Shown piece after piece: positions 26,055 through 32,961 of a stretch of DNA of 64,000 nucleotides; within the stretch, counting starts at the first letter, position 1; each line of letters opens with the position of its first letter. The DNA is from CAZNLH01 sp964573995 (GTDB lineage Bacteria > Gemmatimonadota > CAZMKB01 > CAZNLH01). The notes below the pieces were generated by a model. That model ran no database searches, was not told where the DNA came from, and worked only from the letters and a program-made list of their open reading frames with translations. Location of the stretch: the NCBI GenBank assembly GCA_964573995.1, contig CAZNLH010000003.1, positions 1 through 64,000 of the forward strand, given 5' to 3'. The position numbers and the translations under genes are program-made.

Positions 26055-27287
26055 TCACATGGCCCTGACGGCAAACTCCAACAGCCTCTCCGCGAGGATA
26101 TCTTTTTCCAGTCTCGGGAACCTCTCTCGCACTCCCGTGTGATCGATAATGATCGCCTGGATGAAGTCCTCCCCAAAACCGCTATCGACCTCCAGGGGAT
26201 TGTTCGCGACTATGATATCTATCCCCTTCTTCTCAAGCTTATGCCGGGCATTCACCTCCAAGTCCGATGTCTCCATGGCAAATCCGATCATCAGGGGGTT
26301 CTTCCCGACCCTCTTGGCCGATAGCATCTGCAGGATATCCTCCGTTGGGCCGAGGGATATCCCCGCGCCTTCTCTGCGGAGTTTCTCGCTGGAACAGGAG
26401 GACGGTGTGAAGTCGCATACCGCCGCCGCCATGACGACCATGTCCATCCCCTCCATTTCCCCTTCAAGGGCGTGGCTCATCTCCGCAGCACTTCTCACCC
26501 GGATCAGGCGTACGCCCCTCGGAGACCTCAACTCGGCGGGCCCCGAGACGAGGGTCACTTCTGCACCAAAACGTCGTGCCGCCCGCGCGATGGCATAGCC
26601 CATCCTGCCGGATGACCTGTTCGTTAAATACCGTACCGGGTCAAACGGCTCCTCTGTCCTACCGGCACTGACCAGTACCCTCTTCCCCTGCAGACAATCC
26701 TTCTTACGCAGTATATTGATTAGTTCCTCTACGATCGTCTCCCTGTCCGGCAACCTGCCGAAGCCATACTCCCCACACGACAGAAAGCCCTCATCAGGTT
26801 CCAGTATGTAATATCCAAGGCCCTTCAGCCTTTGCAAGTTCGCCTGAACAACACGATTCTCATAAATGCGCCGGTTCATTGACGGTGCCACCAGGACCGG
26901 GGCCGTGGTTGAAAGTATGATAGTGCCGGCAAGATCATCGGCGATACCCGCTGCCATCTTGCCTATGAAGTTTCCCGTTGCCGGTATTACACCTATAACC
27001 TCGCCAAACCTTGCCAATTCGATGTGAAGGTGACGTGTATTCCATCCATCCCCCTTGCCGCCGAACGTGTCCAGGGCGACCGGGGCCCCCGTCAGTGCCT
27101 CCATTGTCATGGGCGTGATGAACCGCGCAGCGTTCCTGGTCATTACCACTCGAACGGCTGCTCCGCGCCGGACCAGCCGACTGACTACGTCGCATACCTT
27201 GTAACAGGAGATACTCCCCGTCATGACGATGCAGATCCGTCGATCTTTCAAGATCTCCCGCGTATTATCCACATTCTTATCCGGCAT
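26055..27287 (-). CDS. coaBC: bifunctional phosphopantothenoylcysteine decarboxylase/synthetase
   Basis: 410 residues from the ATG at 27287, with GGGAG upstream and 13 nt after the gmk stop. The CoaC flavoprotein half has TGSISCYKVCDVV, the catalytic His region HLHIELARFGEV, PSMNRRIYEN and the Cys loop LSCGEYGFGRLPD. The CoaB half begins about residue 190 (VLVSAGRTEEPFDPVRYLTN, then SSGRMGYAIA) and includes NPLMIGFAMET and IDIIVANNP. The enzyme makes 4'-phosphopantetheine in two steps of CoA synthesis. Confidence 0.96.
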   Translation of the reverse strand: MPDKNVDNTREILKDRRICIVMTGSISCYKVCDVVSRLVRRGAAVRVVMTRNAARFITPMTMEALTGAPVALDTFGGKGDGWNTRHLHIELARFGEVIGVIPATGNFIGKMAAGIADDLAGTIILSTTAPVLVAPSMNRRIYENRVVQANLQRLKGLGYYILEPDEGFLSCGEYGFGRLPDRETIVEELINILRKKDCLQGKRVLVSAGRTEEPFDPVRYLTNRSSGRMGYAIARAARRFGAEVTLVSGPAELRSPRGVRLIRVRSAAEMSHALEGEMEGMDMVVMAAAVCDFTPSSCSSEKLRREGAGISLGPTEDILQMLSAKRVGKNPLMIGFAMETSDLEVNARHKLEKKGIDIIVANNPLEVDSGFGEDFIQAIIIDHTGVRERFPRLEKDILAERLLEFAVRAM

Positions 27288-27300
27288 GGCGCTACTCCCA

Positions 27301-27939
27301 TCACTCCTCTTTGTACTGGAAAGATTCCATAAAGGCCTCCGCCCCTCTGAGCCGCTGGACCCTGTACTTCTCGACCTTGATGATCTCTTCCACGATCGAA
27401 ACGGACTCACCCAAGTCTGAATTTACCACCAGGTAATCATAATCGACAAGGTCCTGCACCTCCCGTCCAGCCTCGTGTAACCGGCGTTCAACCATCTCCT
27501 CTCTCTCTGTCTTCCGACCTCGCAACCTCCTCGCTAATTCCCGCCTGTCGGGCGGCAGGACAAAGATGAACACCCCTTGGTTCACCCGCTTCCTTACTTG
27601 TCTTGCACCCTGGACATCGATGTCAAGCAACACATTCCTCTCATTCTCAAAGGCCTTCATCACGGGAGACCTGGGAGTCCCGTAGTAGGCGCCATGAACC
27701 ATTGCCCATTCGAGGAATTCATCTTCCCTGACCTTCTTCTTGAATTCATCTTCTGAAACAAAACGGTAATCGGCTCCCTCCACTTCACCCTTCCTGATGC
27801 TCCGTGAGGTACACGATACTGAATAACACACCTCGGGGTTCCTCTCCAGGACCCTTCGGGTGATACTTGACTTACCGGCCCCCGATGGTCCGGATATGAC
27901 TATCAAGAAGGGTGAAGGTCTCAACAATAGATCATTCAT
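27301..27939 (-). CDS. gmk: guanylate kinase
   Basis: 212 residues from the ATG at 27939; a GTG at 27969 would add ten. P-loop ISGPSGAGKSSITRR, the GMP-binding CTSRSIRKGEVEGADYRF, and LLDIDVQGARQVR are all diagnostic. Phosphorylates GMP to GDP. The usual rpoZ between gmk and coaBC is missing; the two genes are 13 nt apart. About 190 nt lie between it and yicC, with no remA/DUF370 gene, which often occupies that slot. Confidence 0.96.
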   Translation of the reverse strand: MNDLLLRPSPFLIVISGPSGAGKSSITRRVLERNPEVCYSVSCTSRSIRKGEVEGADYRFVSEDEFKKKVREDEFLEWAMVHGAYYGTPRSPVMKAFENERNVLLDIDVQGARQVRKRVNQGVFIFVLPPDRRELARRLRGRKTEREEMVERRLHEAGREVQDLVDYDYLVVNSDLGESVSIVEEIIKVEKYRVQRLRGAEAFMESFQYKEE

Positions 27940-28130
27940 CCTGTTACCAGGCGCTATCGGGCTGATCACACAAGGAATTACACGATCTTCGAGGTACAGC
28001 CGGGCTTCACCGGACAGCAGTCCGAAATTCAGACCAGCAGGGGAACTGGTGGAAGGAGGGCGTCTCCGGGCACTGATGTGCTGAAATACAAGTTGCAGAT
28101 ATTCTACCGCTCCTGTTCCCTGGGCGACGC

Positions 28131-29009
28131 CTATTCAATATTTTCAACCTGTTCTCTGATCTGTTCGATGATCTCTTTTATTTCCACCGCCCGATGAGAT
28201 ATCTCTACATCATAAGCCTTCGAGGTGATGGTATTCACCTCTCTCTGCAATTCCTGAAGGAGAAAATGGAGACGGCGACCAACCGAACCCTCGGATTTAA
28301 TCGTGCTTTCACACTGAAGCACGTGCGACTTGAAGCGATCAAGTTCCTCGGATATATCCCACCGATCCACGAGGATGGTGGCCTCCATCATGATCCTCGA
28401 ATCATCGATCTCTTTTCCCTGGAGCACCTCCTTGAACCGCGTTTCCAGCCTCCGCCGGGCCCTGTCGTTCCGCTCGGGGACGAGGTCTTCAATAGTGGAA
28501 CCTATCTCAGAGACAGCCTCGAGAGACTTCTCAATGGACGCCTTGGTTGCGCTCCCCTCCCTCTCCCGCATCTCAATCAGGCCCTGGAGGGCCTCCACGG
28601 TCGCCCTGGATACCGGATCCCACATCCCATCCGTATCCCCCACCGGCTCTCCTTCGTAGTTAAAGATGCCCGGCAGGCTCGCGATCATGCCTATACCTAT
28701 CGCCCCTTCGAGGTTGAATCTCTCCGACAGGTTCTTCAACCCGCTCAGGTAGGCCTCAGCCATCGCAAGGTCGAGTTCCGGCCTGCGCTTCAATCCATCG
28801 CTGGGACTCCACAACAACCAGTACTCGATTCGTCCCCTGCTGAGATAGCGCTTGATTAACTGTTGTATCTTCAGGTCCAGCGAGTGGAAGGACTCGGGGA
28901 GGTGAGTCATTATGGAGCAGAAGCGATGGTTCAGGCTCTTGATCGTGACATCGAAATGTCCCAGGGGCGAATCGATCGAACTGTGCCCGTAGCCTGTCAT
29001 GCTCCTCAT
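28131..29009 (-). CDS. yicC: YicC-family endoribonuclease-like protein
   Basis: 292 residues. N-terminal MRSMTGYGHS and the VTIKSLNHRFCSIMTHLP stretch, and the C-terminal KSEGSVGRRLHFLLQELQRE plus EVNTITSKAYD are the two conserved YicC blocks. E. coli YicC is reported to promote small-RNA turnover as a ribonuclease. Followed by gmk, the standard neighbour. The start lies about 20 nt from the repeat element at 29030-29153, so its promoter probably lies in or against that element. Confidence 0.92.
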   Translation of the reverse strand: MRSMTGYGHSSIDSPLGHFDVTIKSLNHRFCSIMTHLPESFHSLDLKIQQLIKRYLSRGRIEYWLLWSPSDGLKRRPELDLAMAEAYLSGLKNLSERFNLEGAIGIGMIASLPGIFNYEGEPVGDTDGMWDPVSRATVEALQGLIEMREREGSATKASIEKSLEAVSEIGSTIEDLVPERNDRARRRLETRFKEVLQGKEIDDSRIMMEATILVDRWDISEELDRFKSHVLQCESTIKSEGSVGRRLHFLLQELQREVNTITSKAYDVEISHRAVEIKEIIEQIREQVENIE

Positions 29010-29029
29010 GCCCTGCTCCCTCTATAAAC

Positions 29030-29153
29030 TAGTGTCACGTCCCGGAACTTATTTTGCAGATCCCCGCCGTGAATTGCGCGGGTCCTGTCGCCGAACACCC
29101 CCACAGGCTCCACCCACGCGAAGGGATAAGAGACTTCCCGGACAGGACGCTAA
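29030..29153. repeat. interspersed inverted-repeat element, copy 1
   Basis: About 124 bp in the gap between yicC and the upstream coiled-coil gene. The ends form an imperfect inverted repeat (TAGTGTCACGTCCCGGAAC against TAGCGTCCTGTCCGGGAAG). The core GTGAATTGCGCGGGTCCTGT and the following CGCCGAACACCCCCAC match the copy at 61872-61987 at 35 of 36 positions, in opposite orientation. No ORF of note. MITE-like or structured non-coding element. Confidence 0.75.
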
Positions 29154-29193
29154 GAAAGTATAACCCATCGATCCAGGCATGTCAAACGAGGCC

Positions 29194-29544
29194 TCAATCC
29201 TCACCGCCCCCACTCTCCTTCCCATCCTTCTTCTCCTTGATCGCCTCCAATTCTCCCTGTCGAGCACCGATTTCTTCCCACAGGCCCTTCAATGCTTCCA
29301 GGTGAGACCGAGCCTCTTCGTCTTCCGCTGGAACGGCCTTTTTCTTGTCCGACCACAAGAAAAAGACCCGCCTGCCGAGTTTGATCTCTCTGCTCTTGAC
29401 CTGTCTCTGGAGGTTAAATACCTCGAGTTTCAGCCTCCCCTCCCTGGAAAGTTCATCCGTCTTTTCCGTAAGGAGGTTCGCTACCTCCCGGGCAACATCT
29501 GAGATGTCGTCCACGCTGCGCTTTACTTCATCCCACACGCTCAT
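29194..29544 (-). CDS. small coiled-coil protein, unknown function
   Basis: 116 residues from the ATG at 29544 (GGAGGGAG upstream). Almost all helical and highly charged: DEVKRSVDDISDVAREVANL, then LKLEVFNLQRQVKSREIKLG, RRVFFLWSDKK and a long EALKGLWEEIGARQGELEAI helix with an acidic Gly-rich tail. No membrane segment or Cys. The N-terminal half resembles small cytosolic coiled-coil proteins annotated only as hypothetical. It follows larB by 70 nt and shares its strand, so a link to cofactor synthesis is possible but unproven. Confidence 0.65.
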   Translation of the reverse strand: MSVWDEVKRSVDDISDVAREVANLLTEKTDELSREGRLKLEVFNLQRQVKSREIKLGRRVFFLWSDKKKAVPAEDEEARSHLEALKGLWEEIGARQGELEAIKEKKDGKESGGGED

Positions 29545-29614
29545 GATCACTCCCTCCATCTACACAAGGTTCCAGGCCATCGTGTACAGCAGTTCGTCTT
29601 TCACCAAAGGATGT

Positions 29615-30361
29615 TTAGCAAAGGCGGTTTATAAGGCTCGCGGCGACACCGGCCCCAAAGCCGTTGTCTATGTTCACGACCATCACTCCCGAGGCACAGG
29701 AATTCAGCATGCCGAGCAGGGCGGTCACCCCGTGGAAACTGGCGCCATATCCGACGCTCGTCGGAACGGCGACGACCGGCTTGGAGACCAGTCCGCCTAT
29801 AACGGAGGCGAGCGCCCCTTCCATTCCCGCCACCACTATGAAGACCCTGGCTTCATTCAATATCTCCCTCGCAGAAAAGAGCCTGTGAATACCCGCCACA
29901 CCGATATCGAAAAGGGTTGCCACCCTGTTCCCCAAGACCTCAGCGGTCACTCTTGCCTCTTCCGCTACAGGGATATCCGAGGTCCCGGCGGAAAAGACGG
30001 CTATGAGCCCCTTCCTCTTCCGTTTCTTCCTGACCGACGTGATCATCCGGGCGGTTTCATGATACTTGACGCCCTTATCCACATCCCTCAGCGCCCGGTA
30101 CATATCCTCATCGGCCCTCGTAAGGATCAGGTCGTCTCCCTCCCCCAATATCTTGCGGGAGATATCCACGACCTGGGAGATGCTCTTATTTTCACAGAAT
30201 ACCACTTCAGGCACTCCACGCCTGATCGACCTGTGATGATCTATCTTGGCGAAGCCTATGTCTTCATAGGGGAAATTCCTCAGCGCCTCAAGGGCGCCCT
30301 CCACAGAGACCTCTCCCCGTGACACCCCCTTTAGCAAGTCCTCCAATCTCTCTCGATCCAT
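29615..30361 (-). CDS. larB: nickel-pincer cofactor biosynthesis protein LarB
   Basis: 248 residues, normal length. N-terminal helical part (LLKGVSRGEVSVEGALEAL; FAKIDHHRSIRRGVPEVVFC), then a PurE-like AIR-carboxylase fold (LIAVFSAGTSDIPVAEEARV, FIVVAGMEGALASVIGGLV, VAVPTSVGYGASFHGV). LarB carboxylates and hydrolyses nicotinate adenine dinucleotide, the first step of the nickel-pincer cofactor. larC is elsewhere in the window. Candidate promoter at 30429-30457. Confidence 0.94.
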   Translation of the reverse strand: MDRERLEDLLKGVSRGEVSVEGALEALRNFPYEDIGFAKIDHHRSIRRGVPEVVFCENKSISQVVDISRKILGEGDDLILTRADEDMYRALRDVDKGVKYHETARMITSVRKKRKRKGLIAVFSAGTSDIPVAEEARVTAEVLGNRVATLFDIGVAGIHRLFSAREILNEARVFIVVAGMEGALASVIGGLVSKPVVAVPTSVGYGASFHGVTALLGMLNSCASGVMVVNIDNGFGAGVAASLINRLC

Positions 30362-30428
30362 AGTCCATCAGGCAAGCAAAAACGGGAAACTGTCGACCTT
30401 CGCGCGACACGGGATTCATACCTCGCTA

Positions 30429-30457
30429 ATAATAAGGCAATACCAAATCGGGCGCAA
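30429..30457 (-). promoter_or_regulatory. candidate promoter of larB
   Basis: TTGCGC (30452-30457), 17-bp spacer, TATTAT (30429-30434) on the minus strand. The -35 box is weak (three of six), the -10 good. Leader about 60 nt. Confidence 0.4.
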
Positions 30458-30608
30458 CCATTTCCCAAAGTTCCATTCAACTGGCACAGACTCTGCTGTA
30501 AAATCGATCCCAAGATAAGGCTGATCTCAAATGCCCCTGATAAAAGAGGTACATGGACGGCGATGCCGGGAGATCCAAACAATGTCGAGAATCCCACTCC
30601 TCCTTTAT

Positions 30609-30637
30609 TTGACAAAGCCTTCAAATGCTGATATCTT
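30609..30637 (+). promoter_or_regulatory. candidate promoter of the Omp85-type barrel gene
   Basis: Perfect TTGACA (30609-30614), 17-bp spacer, TATCTT (30632-30637). The box ends right before an in-frame ATG at 30638, so translation must start farther downstream. Confidence 0.65.
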
Positions 30638-30694
30638 ATGCGCCTTGTCTTATCATCACCTGCTCGATACCAATTCGCGCACGGGGATCATCGC

Positions 30695-31906
30695 GTGAGA
30701 ATTCGGTCGACTCACACAAGTGCACACCCCAACTTGATGCTCATCTCGCTTCTCGCAGCCATCGCATGGTTGTCATCCTACACTCCGCTGTGTTCCACAA
30801 CCGCGGAAGAATGGAACTCAGATGATTTCGACGATAATAGCGTGTATATCGAGTTAAAGGGATTAAGAGGCTTCTCCTTGAAGGAATTCAACCGGGTCGA
30901 CGGATTCGCTCCTACCTTCAGGGTCGGAATCCGTCCCGTCGAAGAGGGGCAATACCCAGATATCCACCTCTCGGTCACCTATTACATTGAACGGCGGCGG
31001 GCCGGGTGGGACCTCAGTATCAAAAAACAATACGAATGGTTCTCGAGGCCCTTCATGGGAGTCGATGTGTTCCGCTCCACGGATACGAATGACCGATGGA
31101 GGATATCGGACCTTGAAAATTCTCTTTCAGCATTCCTCTTTAAGGAAGACTTCAGGAACTACTTTGAGGGTAAAGGGTTCCGTTGTTTTATGGAACTCGA
31201 ACCGATCTTTCTCCACAAGTTTCGAATAACTTATGCCGATCGAGACATTAAATCTCTGGAAGCGGGCAATCCATTCACGCTCTTCGGCTGGGCGAAGGAG
31301 TTCCGGAGCAACCCCCCGGTAGAAGAGGGCCGCCAGAGGAGCCTAACAGTCAGGTGGACCTATGATTCACGGGATAACACGCGATTCCCTCGTGTGGGAT
31401 GGTTCAACAGCGTCTCGTTCGAGACCGAACCGTCATTCTTCAACGGTGATTTCGCCTACCGTCAATTCGTAGCACACCTAAGACGGTATAACATAATTTC
31501 CAAGGGGCAATTTCTCAACTTCAGGATGTCTATTGCATTTAGCGGGGCCGATCTACCCCTTAACCATTACTTCACCCTGGGAGGGATCGGCACCCTTCGC
31601 GGGTACCCCGACCTCTCGGATAGAGGGAGGAACTTCGTCCTCGGAAACGCAGAATACCGGTTCCCCATCAGGGGACTCAAATGGAAGCCCTTCCGCATCG
31701 TATTCAACGAACTGCAGGGACTCCTTTTCGCTGATGTCGGTGATGCGTGGTCCGAAGACTGGGACATCGGCAACCTCAGGACCGACCTGGGCCTTGGAAT
31801 TTCGGGCGCCAACATCTTCTCGTACTTCGGCCTCTACATTGCCCAGGCAATAGAACACAACCACAGATCGCCGAGGATCACGGTGAAGATAGAAAGGGAT
31901 TTCTGA
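30695..31906 (+). CDS. Omp85-type outer membrane barrel without POTRA domains
   Basis: 403 residues if the GTG at 30695 is used (GGGGA seven nt upstream); the ATG at 30638 precedes the predicted transcription start, and ATG 30737 has no ribosome site. A signal peptide spans LMLISLLAAIAWLSSYTPLC. The rest is beta-strand-rich, with the Omp85 loop-6 motif GGIGTLRGYPDLSD near residue 300 and a final aromatic strand (ITVKIERDF). Between signal and barrel there is no room for a POTRA domain. It belongs to the bacterial surface antigen group; function unknown. It stands alone, separate from tamA. Confidence 0.75.
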   Translation: MRIRSTHTSAHPNLMLISLLAAIAWLSSYTPLCSTTAEEWNSDDFDDNSVYIELKGLRGFSLKEFNRVDGFAPTFRVGIRPVEEGQYPDIHLSVTYYIERRRAGWDLSIKKQYEWFSRPFMGVDVFRSTDTNDRWRISDLENSLSAFLFKEDFRNYFEGKGFRCFMELEPIFLHKFRITYADRDIKSLEAGNPFTLFGWAKEFRSNPPVEEGRQRSLTVRWTYDSRDNTRFPRVGWFNSVSFETEPSFFNGDFAYRQFVAHLRRYNIISKGQFLNFRMSIAFSGADLPLNHYFTLGGIGTLRGYPDLSDRGRNFVLGNAEYRFPIRGLKWKPFRIVFNELQGLLFADVGDAWSEDWDIGNLRTDLGLGISGANIFSYFGLYIAQAIEHNHRSPRITVKIERDF

Positions 31907-31934
31907 CCTTAGTAAGGATATTTCTCTCAATTCA

Positions 31935-31964
31935 TTGACATTCCATGTGTCTCCCTATTATTCT
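31935..31964 (+). promoter_or_regulatory. candidate promoter of the EIIA gene
   Basis: Perfect TTGACA (31935-31940) with TATTCT (31959-31964) at 18-bp spacing. Predicted leader about 45 nt. Confidence 0.5.
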
Positions 31965-32016
31965 AATACGGCAAAACGACCATGTGATCAATCTACGAGA
32001 CCAAAGGGGTGATTCA

Positions 32017-32472
32017 ATGAAACTGATAGACTTTTTTTCCGAGGATACCATTAAACTCGACTTGAAAGGGGGCACAAAAGACGAAATATTGAGGGAACTC
32101 GTGGACGTGCTCGAACTGAACGACAAACCTCGACAGATAATCTACGAACTCCTGAAAAAGAGGGAAAACCTCGGCTCGACGGGCATCGGGAAGGGAGTTG
32201 CCATACCCCATTGCCGATCTCTGGTCGTCAACAGGCTCATGATGGCATTCGGAAAGAAAGAGGGAGGGGTCGACTTTAACGCGATAGATGGAAAACCGAC
32301 TTATGTCTTCTTCTTGATTATCGCCCCGCCCCTGGAGATCTCCAACCTTTACCTCCCGGTCCTTGGAAGAGTCGCCCAATACTGCAAGGAGAGGAAGAAT
32401 ATCAACAAACTCAAGAAGGTGGAAGCACCAGAGAACTTTCTTGCAATGATGGAGGAACTGGAAGTAAAATAG
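32017..32472 (+). CDS. PTS EIIA type-2 domain protein (PtsN-like)
   Basis: 151 residues from the ATG at 32017 (AAAGGGG upstream). Single EIIA(Ntr/fructose) domain: MKLIDFFSEDTIKLDLK, LKKRENLGSTGIGKGVAIPH with the phosphorylated His in PHCRS (about residue 65), and FFLIIAPPLEISNLYLPVLG. No EIIB, EIIC, HPr or EI nearby, so a regulatory PtsN role is more likely than sugar uptake. The gene after it is a zinc-ribbon protein. Confidence 0.85.
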   Translation: MKLIDFFSEDTIKLDLKGGTKDEILRELVDVLELNDKPRQIIYELLKKRENLGSTGIGKGVAIPHCRSLVVNRLMMAFGKKEGGVDFNAIDGKPTYVFFLIIAPPLEISNLYLPVLGRVAQYCKERKNINKLKKVEAPENFLAMMEELEVK

Positions 32473-32511
32473 CCTCCTTCTGCGGTCCACTAAAACGGAG
32501 CAAGTGGAAAA

Positions 32512-32868
32512 ATGGGAGAGCAACTGGAATGTCTAATCAAGATCCAGGACCTGGTAAACCGCAGGTATGAGATGGAGAACGATACCACGGTAGAACAGTT
32601 CCAGGAAATGGGATTCAAGATCGATCGGAAGAGGGAACTCAAGGTCTTAAGCGAGACGATAGAAGACCTGGTAGGTAAATTGAACCAGTCGACCCAAGAC
32701 CTGTACAAGCGTGTTTCCCGAAAATACACGCGCCCCCTGGCGCCGGTCATCAACGGGATCTGTTACGGGTGTTTCGTCGCGCTGCCCACCGCCCAGGATA
32801 CGGGCAAAAAGGACGGCAAAACGGTAGAGACATGCTCAAGTTGCGGAAGGATCATTTATTGGATTTAG
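32512..32868 (+). CDS. short C4-type zinc-ribbon coiled-coil protein
   Basis: 118 residues. An N-terminal helix pair (LECLIKIQDLVNRRYEM; LKVLSETIEDLVGKLNQS) precedes a C-terminal zinc ribbon with two Cys-x-x-Cys knuckles, ICYGCFVALP and TCSSCGRIIYW. The GICxGCxxxLP and GRIIYW endings match the zf-RING_7/DUF164 family, but those proteins usually have about 240 residues with a much longer coiled coil. This is a shortened version or a separate subfamily. It follows the EIIA gene by 39 nt. Confidence 0.75.
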   Translation: MGEQLECLIKIQDLVNRRYEMENDTTVEQFQEMGFKIDRKRELKVLSETIEDLVGKLNQSTQDLYKRVSRKYTRPLAPVINGICYGCFVALPTAQDTGKKDGKTVETCSSCGRIIYWI

Positions 32869-32961
32869 CCGCTGCTGTAACAATTAGAAGAACCAGACGA
32901 CACGACGCCTTACCGCCAATCCCCACCCATCCACCCGAGAAACTTCATTACTACCCTATTA

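Noticed and set aside
30638..30694. Start of the Omp85-type barrel at ATG 30638
   Set aside because: The -10 box ends at 30637, so this ATG precedes the expected transcription start; GTG 30695 has a ribosome site and suits the signal peptide.
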